Of a stretch of DNA of 16,972 nt, positions 1 through 7,647 are shown in pieces (positions within the stretch are counted from its first letter, which is position 1; each line of letters opens with the position of its first letter). The notes beneath the pieces were generated by a model. It saw only the letters and a list, made by a program, of their open reading frames with translations. It did not search any database and was not told the origin of the DNA. This stretch comes from Clostridia bacterium (GTDB taxonomy: Bacteria > Bacillota > Clostridia > TANB77 > CAG-508), in NCBI GenBank assembly GCA_900768805.1, contig CAAGEF010000206.1, positions 1-16,972 of the forward strand, given 5' to 3'. Made by a program: the position numbers and the translations under genes.

Positions 1-330
1 AGCAAAGAAAACGAAATAAAAAAAGAAAAATCGAGATTATTTGAAATATTTAAAGATATTGATGAAAATAAGCTAAAAATTGTAAATACTTTGATTGATA
101 GATTAGCTTGGTTAAATGTATCAATTAAAGATATTGAAAAAAATATTGATGAGCAAGGCACTACTATTGAGTACAGGAATAGTGAGACACAATGGGGTGT
201 TAAAGACAATCCAAACATTAAAACTCATATTCAATATACTAAAAACATAGCTATGATTACAAAACAGTTAATCGAACTGGTGCCACCAAGCAAGAAAAAA
301 AGTAAATTGGATGAGCTAATGAATGAATAA
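1..330 (+). CDS. Terminase small subunit (P27-like), 5' end cut by window
   Basis: The frame is open from the first base of the window to a TAA at 328-330, so only about 109 C-terminal residues are visible and the true start lies upstream. The product is charged and helical: an N-terminal lysine/glutamate-rich stretch, a leucine-rich helix (LIDRLAWLNVSI), a segment with TTIEYRN, then a lysine-rich tail ending KKSKLDELMNE. This pattern (helix, short Glu-rich hairpin, 'K-x-P' region, helix, basic end) is typical of P27-family small terminase subunits, which bind the packaging site and hand DNA to the large subunit. Support comes mainly from context: its last codons overlap by 8 bases the start of an unmistakable large terminase. 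A TTG at 91 is in frame but has no need to be a start, because coding continues upstream. The family call is good but not certain on sequence alone. Confidence 0.75.
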   Translation, partial: SKENEIKKEKSRLFEIFKDIDENKLKIVNTLIDRLAWLNVSIKDIEKNIDEQGTTIEYRNSETQWGVKDNPNIKTHIQYTKNIAMITKQLIELVPPSKKKSKLDELMNE

Positions 331-1990
331 AGGTTTTAAAAAATCTTACATATACCAGTATTACACTAAAATTAAAAGTGGCAAGATTGTAGCATCCAAA
401 TGGATAATACTTATATACCAGATCATCGTTGATGGTGTAGAAAAAGGTAAATGGTATTATGATGATAAAAAAGAAAAACGATGCATCAAATTTATAGAAA
501 ACTTTGTACACCATTCAAAAGGTAGAAGCGATTTGCTTGAGCTGGAGCTATGGCAAAAGGCTTTAATTAGTTGCATATTTTCTATTGTAAATGAAAATGG
601 CATTAGACAATTTAGAGAAGTATTTATTGTTGTTGCTAGAAAAAATGGTAAAAGCTTATTAGCTAGTGCTATATTAGCCTATCAAGCATTTATTGAGAGA
701 GAATATGGAGCTGAGTTATATTGCTTAGCACCAAAGCTAGAGCAAGCCAACATTGTATTTGATAACTTTTATCAATCTGTAAGCAAAGAAAGCGAGCTAT
801 TAGAGCTTTGCAAAAAGAGAAGAACTGATATATATATTGAAAGTACAAACACTATTATTAAGCCGTTAGCTTTTAGCGAAAAAAAGAGCGATGGCTTAAA
901 TCCTCAATGTGTAATTGCTGATGAAATAGCTTCATGGCAAGGTCAAGGTGGATTAAAAATGTATGAGGTTATTAAATCAGCGTTTGGAGCAAGAACTCAA
1001 CCATTGCTAATTGGTATTAGTACGGCTGGATATGTAAATGATAGTATTTATGATGAGCTGTTTGTAAGAAGTACAAGCTTTTTAAATGGTAGCTCGCAAG
1101 AAACACAATTATTACCTTTTTTATTTACTATTGATGATATAGAGCTATGGGATAGCATCGAGGAGCTAAAAAAGAGCAATCCAAATTTAGGTATATCAGT
1201 AAAAAAGAGCTATTTACAGGAAGAGATCAGGATAGCTAAAGGCTCATTAAGTAAAAAAGCTGAATTTATAACCAAGTATTGCAACCTAAAACAAAACTCA
1301 AGCCAAGCATGGCTAACATATGAGCTAGTTGATAAATCTAGTAAAAAAGAGTTTAGCTTAAATGACTTTAGAGGTTGCTATGGTTGTGGTGGTATAGACT
1401 TATCCCAAACAACTGATTTAACATGTGCTTGTATTGATATTGAAAAAGATGGCGATGAATATATTTTCGCTCAATTCTTTATGCCTAGAAATAGACTAAA
1501 TGATTTAATTGAGCTTGATAAAGTGCCTTACGATATATATGTAAAGCAAGGATATATTATTTTAAGTGGCGAAAATTATGTTGATTACAAAGATGTTAAG
1601 GCATGGTATGACATGCTAAAGCGTGATTATAAAATTATGCCATGTAGAATTGGCTATGATAGATACTCAAGCCAGTATTTAGTTGATGATATGGCAAATA
1701 AGGGCTACCGTATGGATGATGTAATCCAAGGTTGGAATTTAGCACCAATTATAAGAGAGTTTGAAGGTAAATTAAAAGATGGCAAAATACATATTGGTAA
1801 AAATAACTTATTAAAAAGCCATCTATTAAATGTAGCTTTGAAATATGAGACCGATAACCAAAAGTTTAAACCTGTTAAGATGAAAGCCACCGACCATATC
1901 GATGGATTTGTTAGTATTATCGATGCATTAACGGTAAAGAGCAAATACTTTAACGAAATTAAGTTTTTAATTAGGAATGAGAGGAAGTGA
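323..1990 (+). CDS. terL: Terminase large subunit
   Basis: ATPase and nuclease motor that pumps phage DNA into the prohead. The 555-residue length is normal for HK97/lambdoid-type (Terminase_1) large subunits. A Walker A-like motif ARKNGKS sits at residues 105-111, in the deviant form typical of this family. The Walker B site VIADE follows at 197-201, with D200 and the catalytic E201. The C-terminal RNase H-fold nuclease begins at GGIDLSQTTD, with D359 as the likely first metal ligand. DHIDGFVSIIDA near residues 524-535 supplies the distal acidic residue (D527). The start ATG at 323 overlaps the small subunit by 8 bases, with a weak GGATGAG upstream, which suggests translational coupling. The gene ends with TGA just before the portal gene, and the Shine-Dalgarno for the portal lies in its last codons. 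Confidence is high from motifs, length and order. Confidence 0.95.
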   Translation: MNKGFKKSYIYQYYTKIKSGKIVASKWIILIYQIIVDGVEKGKWYYDDKKEKRCIKFIENFVHHSKGRSDLLELELWQKALISCIFSIVNENGIRQFREVFIVVARKNGKSLLASAILAYQAFIEREYGAELYCLAPKLEQANIVFDNFYQSVSKESELLELCKKRRTDIYIESTNTIIKPLAFSEKKSDGLNPQCVIADEIASWQGQGGLKMYEVIKSAFGARTQPLLIGISTAGYVNDSIYDELFVRSTSFLNGSSQETQLLPFLFTIDDIELWDSIEELKKSNPNLGISVKKSYLQEEIRIAKGSLSKKAEFITKYCNLKQNSSQAWLTYELVDKSSKKEFSLNDFRGCYGCGGIDLSQTTDLTCACIDIEKDGDEYIFAQFFMPRNRLNDLIELDKVPYDIYVKQGYIILSGENYVDYKDVKAWYDMLKRDYKIMPCRIGYDRYSSQYLVDDMANKGYRMDDVIQGWNLAPIIREFEGKLKDGKIHIGKNNLLKSHLLNVALKYETDNQKFKPVKMKATDHIDGFVSIIDALTVKSKYFNEIKFLIRNERK

Positions 1991-1994
1991 TTAA

Positions 1995-3170
1995 ATGGGG
2001 TTATTTGAAAAGATATTCAAGAAATCACCAATGGTACAAAGTAAACAGTATTTTAAATTACTAGATGGATATACACCAGTTTACACCAGCTACAATGGTG
2101 GCTTGTATGAGATGATGCAAACGAAAGCAATCATAAATACAATCGCTACTGATTGTGGTAAGGCTATTCCTACAATTACGATGCACAATAAAAAGATTGA
2201 GTATATCTTACAACATCAACCTAACGAATGGATGAGTACAAGTGCATTTTTAGAGCGTTGTGTTACAAGTTTGCTTTGCGATAATAACTTATTTATCATA
2301 CCTATATTAGATGAGTTTGATAGAGTTACTGGAGTATTCCCAATCACATACTCACAAGTAGAAGCTTTGGAATATAAAGGCAAGCTATATTTGCAATATA
2401 CTTTTACAAATGGCCAAAAGGGAATTATCGAATATTCTAAAGTTGGGCATTGTAGAAGAATGCAATACAAAAATGATTTATATGGTGATACCAACGGAGC
2501 AATCAATCAAACTTTAGAAATTATCCATGCTCAAAATGAAGCAAGCCAAAATATTTTGAAGCAAAATGGTGTTGTTAGATTTATGGGACAACTAAACGAG
2601 CAATTAATTAGTAAAGAGGATTTTGAAGAAGAAAGAAAGCTCTTTACTCAAACTAATTTAACTAGCTCTAACGGTGGAATGATGATTTTTGATAGCCGTT
2701 ATAAAGATATAAAACAAGTAGAAGCAAAAGCAATTTATTTGGATGAGACACAACAAAAATTAATTGATGATAATCTTAAAAATTACTTTGGAGTATCAAC
2801 AAATGTGATACAACACAAATTTACAAACGATTATGAATGGAACTCATATTATGAGGGAGTTATTGAGCCTTTGCTTTTAAAGATTGCTGAAGCTCTTACA
2901 AAAATATTTTATACAGAAAACCAAATCATGAATGGTAATTGCGTTTATATGACTACTAATAGATTGCAATATATGAGCAATGAAAGCAAGTTAGCTTTTA
3001 GTAGCCAAATGTTTGATAGAGGTATCATTAATGGCAACGATGTTTGCGATGTGTGGAATTTACCACATTATGATGGTGGAGAAAAACATTATATTCGTAA
3101 GGAATATGCCGAAATAAGTAAACTTGATGATAATGTTGAACAAATAGAGGTGCCAACAAATGAAAGTTAA
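1995..3170 (+). CDS. Portal protein (HK97 family)
   Basis: Twelve-subunit ring at one head vertex through which DNA enters and leaves. The 391-residue length is normal for HK97-type portals. The N-terminus has the usual form MGLFEKIFKK followed by a clip/wing domain with YNGGLYEMMQTKAIINTIATDCGKA, in which a helix of small residues precedes the beta-rich wing. A later stretch (QNEASQNILKQNG, then RFMGQLNE) resembles the stem helix region of this family. The sequence FGVSTNVIQHKFTNDYEW followed by a helix ending in LTKIFYTENQ matches the C-terminal crown part. A strong GAGGAAG lies 8 bases or so before the ATG at 1995, inside the end of the terminase gene. It overlaps the next gene by 11 bases. 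Position between large terminase and prohead protease is diagnostic. Confidence 0.92.
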   Translation: MGLFEKIFKKSPMVQSKQYFKLLDGYTPVYTSYNGGLYEMMQTKAIINTIATDCGKAIPTITMHNKKIEYILQHQPNEWMSTSAFLERCVTSLLCDNNLFIIPILDEFDRVTGVFPITYSQVEALEYKGKLYLQYTFTNGQKGIIEYSKVGHCRRMQYKNDLYGDTNGAINQTLEIIHAQNEASQNILKQNGVVRFMGQLNEQLISKEDFEEERKLFTQTNLTSSNGGMMIFDSRYKDIKQVEAKAIYLDETQQKLIDDNLKNYFGVSTNVIQHKFTNDYEWNSYYEGVIEPLLLKIAEALTKIFYTENQIMNGNCVYMTTNRLQYMSNESKLAFSSQMFDRGIINGNDVCDVWNLPHYDGGEKHYIRKEYAEISKLDDNVEQIEVPTNES

Positions 3171-4194
3171 AGTAATTCATGGAGCACCTTGCAGTGGCAA
3201 AACTACTTATGTTAAGAAGCATATTAAAGCAAATGATATAGCTTATGATTATGATCAGTTAAGCCGAGCGTTGCAATATAGTGGCGATCATAAAGCTAAT
3301 AATGAAGTTACACATGATTTTGTTATAGATTTTAGATTAGCAATTATCAATCGAATTAAATATGAAAAAGAGAGAAAAGGTAATTGCTATTTTATCGTTA
3401 CTTTTTTAACTGATAGCTTTAAAGAATATATCAAAGATTGTGATGTTGAATATATCAAAATGGAAGCAACCAAAGAGGAATGTTTAGAGCGATTGGAAAA
3501 AGATGATGAGCGAAAAGATAAAGATGGATGGAAAAAGAAAATAAATGAATGGTTTGATAAATATGAGGGTAAAAATATGGAAGAAAAAAGTTTAAAACCA
3601 AATAGAGAGTATAGAAGTTTAACATTAGAAGCAAGAGCGACTGAAAAAGAAAAGTATATTGTAGAAGGTTACGCATCAACTTTTAATGATGAATATGTAT
3701 TATACGAAGATGGCGATTTAACTATTAGCGAACGAATTAGCCCATTAGCTTTTAATAATTGCGATATGAAAGATGTTATATTTCAATACGATCATCAAGG
3801 TAGAGTATTCGCAAGAACTAGAAATAAAACACTAGAATTAAGTATCGATGAAAAGGGCTTATTTATTAGAGCTGATTTAGGTGGTACAGAAGAGGGTAGA
3901 AAACTTTATGAAGAAATCAAAGGGGGCTACACTGACAAAATGAGCTTTAGCTTTATTGTTAAAGCCGATGAGCGTACAACGGTTGAAGATATCGAGAATA
4001 ATAAAAAGAAATGTGTTAGAACTATTACCGATATTAGTAAATTATATGATGTATCAGCAGTTAGCATCCCAGCTAATGATTACACTAGCATTAGTGCTAG
4101 AAATTTGTGCAACGGAGTGATTGAACAAATTGCCTTGGAACGCAAGGAACGCACTAAAAATATATTAAAACTTAAATTAAAGTTAGGAGAGTAA
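3160..4194 (+). CDS. P-loop kinase-like domain fused to HK97-type prohead protease
   Basis: Two-domain protein of 344 residues. Residues 1 to about 135 form a small P-loop NTPase with a clear Walker A, GAPCSGKT at 8-15, and a basic, lid-like region (ATKEECLERLEKDDERKDKD) resembling the AAA_33/polynucleotide-kinase-like ATPases often found near phage head genes. From about residue 148 the sequence is an HK97-family (S78) prohead protease: EARATE start, YDHQGRVFART with catalytic His at 212, DKMSFSF with catalytic Ser at 262, and LYDVSAVSIPAND near the end. The protease cleaves capsid delta domains during prohead maturation. AGAGGTG precedes the ATG at 3160 by 7 bases. An in-frame ATG at 3577 (residue 140), with its own GAGGG 7 bases upstream, falls exactly between the domains and could give a 205-residue stand-alone protease. 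The role of the ATPase domain is unknown. The protease call is firm; the ATPase subfamily is inferred. Confidence 0.9.
   Translation: MKVKVIHGAPCSGKTTYVKKHIKANDIAYDYDQLSRALQYSGDHKANNEVTHDFVIDFRLAIINRIKYEKERKGNCYFIVTFLTDSFKEYIKDCDVEYIKMEATKEECLERLEKDDERKDKDGWKKKINEWFDKYEGKNMEEKSLKPNREYRSLTLEARATEKEKYIVEGYASTFNDEYVLYEDGDLTISERISPLAFNNCDMKDVIFQYDHQGRVFARTRNKTLELSIDEKGLFIRADLGGTEEGRKLYEEIKGGYTDKMSFSFIVKADERTTVEDIENNKKKCVRTITDISKLYDVSAVSIPANDYTSISARNLCNGVIEQIALERKERTKNILKLKLKLGE
3565..3579 (+). promoter_or_regulatory. Candidate internal ribosome binding site and start for the protease domain
   Basis: GAGGG at 3565-3569 stands 7 bases before an in-frame ATG at 3577, at the linker between the P-loop and protease domains. 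Strength and spacing equal those of the ordinary starts in this operon. Seen in sequence; use is inferred, and Glu/Lys-rich codons can make such sites by chance. Confidence 0.45.
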
Positions 4195-4195
4195 A

Positions 4196-5353
4196 ATGAA
4201 GCTAGAAGAAATTAAAGAAGCTACAATCGATTTAATTGAAAGTAGACTAAAAGAAATTAGGGCTTTAGATTTAGACAAAGCCGAAAATCTTGATGAACTT
4301 AATAGCGAAGTTGATGCTTTAAATGCTAGAAAAGAAGAATTAAGAAAGCAAGCAAACGATGCTAAAGAAGTAAGAAGCAAGATTTTAAACGGACAAGTTG
4401 CCGTTAATGTAATTGAAAAACCAAAAGAGGAGAAAAGAAAAATGGAACTAAACAAAGAAAACTATTTATCAAGTGCTGAATATAGAAGTGCATTCTTAAA
4501 GAATTTACAAGGCAAAGATTTAAACGCTGAAGAAAGAAGTGCAATTGCTTTAGCTGGAGCTGATGCTATCGTACCACAAGCAATGCAAGAAGAAATCTTA
4601 AAGAAAGTTAAAGACTATGCACCAATTTTAAATGATGTTACTTTATTAAATGTAAATGGAGCAGTTAAATTTGCTGTTGAGGGTGCTAACGCTGAAGCTA
4701 GTGTTCATACTGAAAATGGTACAATCACACCAGAAAGCGATGCAACGGTTGAAGTAGTTTTATCAACTTATGAAATCACTAAATTAATCCAAATTAGTGC
4801 AAGCGTTAAATCAATGAGCGTTGCATCATTTGAAGCATGGTTAATTGATATGTTAGTTGAAGCTATCGCAATGAAAGTTGAAAATTTAGTATTTAACGGT
4901 ACTGGAACAGCTCAACCTAAAGGTATTAATAAGATTATTTGGAATACTACTAATAGCGTAACTGTTGGATCAAGTGCTACATTAACAAGTGCAAATGTAT
5001 ATGCGTTGTTTGGATTAATGAAAGAAAGAAATGCAAAAATCTACATGTCAAGAGCAACATTATTTGGCGACTTCATGCCTTTAATGGACAACGCAAAACA
5101 CAACCTTGTTACAGTTGCTAACGGTCAATATTATGTTTTAGGTGCACAAGTAGAAATTACAGATAGCGTTGCATTACATGAAGCTATTTTAGGCAATATG
5201 AAGAAATATGTTGCTAATTTAAGTGAAGCTATCCAAGTTAAGAGTGGTTACTCTATTGATACAAACTCTTATAAATATTTAGGAGTTGCTAACTTTGATG
5301 GTAAGCCAGCCGTTGAAAGTGCATTTGCTAAATTAGTTAAAGCAAGCTCTTAA
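4196..5353 (+). CDS. Major capsid protein with N-terminal scaffolding (delta) domain
   Basis: HK97-fold shell protein, 385 residues before maturation. Residues 1 to about 80 are a charged, helical, coiled-coil-like region (EEIKEATIDLIESRLKEI..., then LNARKEELRKQAND), the usual built-in scaffolding delta domain that the upstream protease removes. The fold proper follows: LAGADAIVPQAM near residues 120-131 is the N-arm/E-loop approach, and later segments such as LPLMDNAKHN-like and VEITDSVAL match the A-domain of the family. AGGAG lies 6 bases before the ATG at 4196, and the stop of the protease gene is 1 base upstream, so the two are probably coupled. Near the end of the delta region an in-frame ATG at 4442 (residue 83) carries its own GAGGAG. 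The call is firm from length, domain plan and order. Confidence 0.93.
   Translation: MKLEEIKEATIDLIESRLKEIRALDLDKAENLDELNSEVDALNARKEELRKQANDAKEVRSKILNGQVAVNVIEKPKEEKRKMELNKENYLSSAEYRSAFLKNLQGKDLNAEERSAIALAGADAIVPQAMQEEILKKVKDYAPILNDVTLLNVNGAVKFAVEGANAEASVHTENGTITPESDATVEVVLSTYEITKLIQISASVKSMSVASFEAWLIDMLVEAIAMKVENLVFNGTGTAQPKGINKIIWNTTNSVTVGSSATLTSANVYALFGLMKERNAKIYMSRATLFGDFMPLMDNAKHNLVTVANGQYYVLGAQVEITDSVALHEAILGNMKKYVANLSEAIQVKSGYSIDTNSYKYLGVANFDGKPAVESAFAKLVKASS
4427..4444 (+). promoter_or_regulatory. Candidate internal ribosome binding site and start within capsid gene
   Basis: GAGGAG at 4427-4432 lies 9 bases before an in-frame ATG at 4442, at the end of the delta-like region. Initiation here would give a 303-residue capsid protein lacking the scaffolding domain. 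The site comes from a Glu/Lys/Arg-rich stretch, so chance is a real alternative. Confidence 0.4.
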
Positions 5354-5372
5354 TTAGAGAGGGGTTGATTAA

Positions 5373-5633
5373 ATGCTAGATATTGTAAAGCTAGCATTAA
5401 GATACAACAATAGCTTATTTGATGATGAGCTGTTGATGTATATTGAAGCATGTAAAAAAGATTTAATACATTGTGGAATTGATAAAAGTAAAATTGTAGA
5501 TACCGACCAAACTATACAAGCTACAACAATAGCCTATTGTAAATGGATGCTAAATTATCAAGGTAGAGGCAACGATTGGCAAAAGGTTTATGTTGGATTA
5601 AAAACAAGCCTTTGTTTGGATAGTAGATACTAA
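5373..5633 (+). CDS. Head-tail connector (gp6-like adaptor)
   Basis: Small helical protein of 86 residues directly after the capsid gene, the normal place for the HK97 gp6-like adaptor that docks as a ring under the portal. It has the usual composition: MLDIVKLALRYN start, DDELLMYIEACKKDL as the second helix, then a Thr/Ala-rich helix (QTIQATTIAYCKWMLNY) and a short C-terminal tail. 'LDDELLxxxIxxAxxxL' followed by a long helix is the family signature of gp6-like connectors. A very strong AGAGAGGGG precedes the ATG by about 8 bases. Its stop codon overlaps the next ATG (TAATG). The call rests on signature and position. Confidence 0.85.
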   Translation: MLDIVKLALRYNNSLFDDELLMYIEACKKDLIHCGIDKSKIVDTDQTIQATTIAYCKWMLNYQGRGNDWQKVYVGLKTSLCLDSRY

Positions 5634-5992
5634 TGTTTACACAAATTTATTTAGGAAAAGAAGTATTACAAGCTAATGATTTTGGTGAGAAAGAGCGATC
5701 ATTAGTATTTAGTGATACTTCTTTCTTTTGTGAAGAAAAATCGGTCAAATACAATGAATTTTATCAAGCAATGAAAACGGGATTAAATCCAACTAAAGTT
5801 GTAAAAATGAATAAATATGAGTATTACAGCTATATGAAAGATGTATTAAATGTAGATTGTAAAAGGTATGCTAGAGTTTTACATAGCATAACTAATGATT
5901 TAATTGATTATACGATTATTAGAGATTACGAAGTTGATGATGATAGCATAGAGCTAACATTAACAAGGGGCTTGGAAAATGCCAATACCTAA
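5633..5992 (+). CDS. Probable head closure / head-tail joining protein
   Basis: A 119-residue beta-rich protein whose start overlaps the previous stop by 1 base, so it is probably translated by coupling; no strong separate ribosome site is visible. The visible features are an N-terminal MFTQIYLGKEV strand, a DTSFFCEEKSVKYNEFYQAMKTGLNPTKVVKMNKYEYY region and a C-terminal strand pair ending DDDSIELTLTRGLE. Head-closure proteins of this type (SPP1 gp16-like) form the ring that plugs the connector after packaging, and the phrase 'F..A...G..P..V....YEYY' fits that group. The order adaptor, this gene, gp10-like, terminator is standard. The family call is inferred chiefly from order and size. Confidence 0.7.
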   Translation: MFTQIYLGKEVLQANDFGEKERSLVFSDTSFFCEEKSVKYNEFYQAMKTGLNPTKVVKMNKYEYYSYMKDVLNVDCKRYARVLHSITNDLIDYTIIRDYEVDDDSIELTLTRGLENANT

Positions 5993-6434
5993 ATCCGTAA
6001 CGAAAGTATCTAAAGATGGTAATATTACATTTACATCTAATGTAGATGCCGTACAATATACCATTAGGGAGCTTTCAAGAGGTGCATTGAGAGATGTTGG
6101 AAAATACTTAAAAAATCAATATAACTTAAACTTTTATAAGCAAGTTAAAAAGCATAAGGGGCTTGGTGGCCGAATGTGCCAATATTGGGCAAGAAGCAAG
6201 GAAATAGATTTACAAATTGGGCTTGGTAAAAATAAAGGCTCACAAGCAGGATTTTATAATATGTTTTTTGAAACAGGAAGCGAAAAAACACCAAAGCTAG
6301 ATATATTGCGTAATACTGTATATGATAACATCGACAAAATTAAAGAAATAGAGGGGCAATACTTGAGCGAACTTAATAAAGAAAGACCATCATTAAATGG
6401 ATTGAGTGAGAGTGATTACGAGAGCGATGACTAA
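5979..6434 (+). CDS. HK97 gp10-like neck / tail completion protein
   Basis: 151 residues, overlapping the head-closure gene by 14 bases, with AAGGGG about 9 bases before the ATG. The N-terminus holds a Thr/Ser/Asn-rich strand (NITFTSN) followed by a helix ending in LSRGALRDVGKYLKNQ. Then comes a basic region (KQVKKHKGLGGRM) and FYNMFFETGSEKTPKLDILRNTV. 'FYxxFxExGTxxxPxxxxLRxxx' is the core signature of the HK97-gp10_like family, which sits at the head-tail interface. A charged C-terminal tail (SESDYESDD) follows. The call is good from motif and order. Confidence 0.82.
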   Translation: MPIPKSVTKVSKDGNITFTSNVDAVQYTIRELSRGALRDVGKYLKNQYNLNFYKQVKKHKGLGGRMCQYWARSKEIDLQIGLGKNKGSQAGFYNMFFETGSEKTPKLDILRNTVYDNIDKIKEIEGQYLSELNKERPSLNGLSESDYESDD

Positions 6435-6765
6435 TATTGAATTTAGAAAGCTATTAGCTAATATCTTTAAAGAATATAATGCATTTTTTGGAGATAATAC
6501 TGGTAATTTCGATGGTAATGATTACAAAATAAACTATCAAATAATTAGTAATCAGCTAGGCGAAGATGAACGGATTTATATTATCGATATCGATATATGG
6601 TGTAAATCATTTACTAGAGTAGATGTAATAGCCGATGATCTAGAAGAAAAATTAAACTATCAATCCAAAGAGGGATGGGCTACTTTTATACTAACTAATC
6701 GTTATAATCAAGATGAAAAGAATATATCAAGAAGAACACTTACATATGAAGTAAGAACTTATTAA
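6427..6765 (+). CDS. Probable tail terminator / tail completion protein
   Basis: The ATG at 6427 gives 112 residues (MTNIEFRKLL...). In-frame GTG codons at 6406 and 6412 would add up to 7 residues, but they are inside the previous gene and lack a better ribosome site; the 8-base overlap at ATG 6427 is typical of this operon. The sequence is an alpha/beta protein with YIIDIDIWCKSFTRVDVIADDLEEKL, a common pattern in minor tail / tail-terminator proteins, which cap the tube at the head-proximal end and stop its growth. It ends TLTYEVRTY, a strand shared by several members. Followed after 16 bases by the tube protein gene. Function inferred from position and general pattern. Confidence 0.7.
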   Translation: MTNIEFRKLLANIFKEYNAFFGDNTGNFDGNDYKINYQIISNQLGEDERIYIIDIDIWCKSFTRVDVIADDLEEKLNYQSKEGWATFILTNRYNQDEKNISRRTLTYEVRTY

Positions 6766-6781
6766 AAAAGGAGATTAATTT

Positions 6782-7306
6782 ATGAAAGGTGCAACACCAA
6801 CTAATATCGCACTTGGTAGAGGTGTGTTTAAAATTGATGATACTTTAATCGGCTTAACTAGAGATGGTGGTACTTTTAGCGTTGAGTATGAATACCGCCC
6901 AATCAGTGCCGATGGTGATAGAGGTTATGTAAAAGGCAGAGTTTCAAAAGATGGAGCTACACCAAAGCTAGCTTTAAACCATTTAGAAGTATTAACGGCT
7001 TTAGCTGATTTACATACTGGCATTACTAGTGATACTACTACAAAGAGTGGTTACACAACAATCAAAGGCAATGGCAAAATCGATGATGAAAAAGATTACC
7101 ATACAGTTGCTTTCATTGGTGAAACTAAAGATGGTAGAGAGCTAACTATTACAGTAGAAAGAGCTATCAACCTTGAAAATATCGAATGGGATTTAAAGGA
7201 TAAAGATGAAATCATCGATAAAGTTACTTATACTGGTACTTACGATGAACAAGCTGATGATCTAGATGAGGGTTGGAAAGTAGAATATAAAACTACTAAA
7301 GGATAA
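6782..7306 (+). CDS. Major tail (tube) protein
   Basis: Stacks as rings to form the tail tube. 174 residues, with an ideal AAGGAGA about 8 bases before the ATG, as expected for a highly expressed structural protein. The N-terminal half has GVFKIDDTLIGLTRDGGTFSVEYEYRPISADGDRGYVKGRV, the loop and strand pattern seen in tube proteins of Gram-positive siphophages. Later strands include YHTVAFIGETKDGRELTITVERAIN and WDLKDKDEIIDKVTYTGTYDEQ. No extra Ig-like domain is present at the C-terminus. Placed directly before the tail assembly chaperones, as usual. Confident from order, size and composition. Confidence 0.88.
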   Translation: MKGATPTNIALGRGVFKIDDTLIGLTRDGGTFSVEYEYRPISADGDRGYVKGRVSKDGATPKLALNHLEVLTALADLHTGITSDTTTKSGYTTIKGNGKIDDEKDYHTVAFIGETKDGRELTITVERAINLENIEWDLKDKDEIIDKVTYTGTYDEQADDLDEGWKVEYKTTKG

Positions 7307-7332
7307 TTAGAAATAAATAAGTGAGGTATATT

Positions 7333-7647
7333 ATGAGAAAAGCAAATACAAAAGATTTATTTAATATGGCTAGATTGATTAACGATTTAGGCTTAAAAGA
7401 AGATTTGTTTAAGGCTCAACAAGGCAAGGAAGATTTAGAGCGTATCGGCTTTGATTTTTTTATTGATGTATTAGCAAAAGCTACTACCAAAGAGATGGAA
7501 AATAAAATCTATGATGTATTAGCTAAACCATTTGAGATGAAAACAGAAGAAGTTGGAGAAATGGAAATCGAGAAATTAATCAATAGCTTTTTAGAATGTT
7601 GGAATTTATCAACATTACTAACTTTTATGAAACAACTAAACAAGTAG
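7333..7647 (+). CDS. Tail assembly chaperone, gpG-like frame
   Basis: 104 residues from ATG 7333. The in-frame GTG at 7321 is not used as start here because GTGAGG at 7321-7326 is itself the ribosome site, 6-7 bases before this ATG. The protein is acidic and helical: a MRKANTKDLFNMARLINDLGLKEDL opening and an LLTFMKQLNK end. This is the short form of the tail assembly chaperone that, with its frameshifted extension, coats the tape measure before the tube forms. The second frame (7596-7904) overlaps it in the -1 register, so ribosomes that slip near its end make the longer gpGT-like product. Very short downstream spacing and the tape measure next but one confirm the assignment. Confidence 0.82.
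   Translation: MRKANTKDLFNMARLINDLGLKEDLFKAQQGKEDLERIGFDFFIDVLAKATTKEMENKIYDVLAKPFEMKTEEVGEMEIEKLINSFLECWNLSTLLTFMKQLNK
7587..7647 (+). other. Window for a predicted -1 ribosomal frameshift
   Basis: The second chaperone frame is blocked by TAG at 7584-7586 and the first frame stops at 7645-7647, so slippage must fall between. The best candidate I see is C TTT TTA at 7587-7593, which is one base away from the classic U UUU UUA. A T-rich run at 7623-7627 and A AAC AAG at 7638-7644 fit the X XXY YYZ rule less well. The exact site is not settled. Confidence 0.5.

Noticed and set aside
4183..4455. Minus-strand ORF opposite the capsid delta region
   Set aside because: It has a Ser/Leu/Phe-rich composition typical of the reverse strand of a lysine/glutamate-rich coiled coil; the + strand gene explains the region fully.
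6406..6426. Upstream GTG starts for the tail terminator gene
   Set aside because: They only add a few residues inside the previous gene and offer no better ribosome site; ATG 6427 with an 8-base overlap fits the operon style.
6583..6594. Palindrome ATCGATATCGAT as an operator
   Set aside because: It arises from the repeated Ile-Asp codons inside a coding region with no promoter nearby.
7321..7332. GTG 7321 as the start of the gpG-like gene
   Set aside because: This GTG is part of the GTGAGG ribosome site for the ATG at 7333, which has ideal spacing; starting at GTG would leave no ribosome site.
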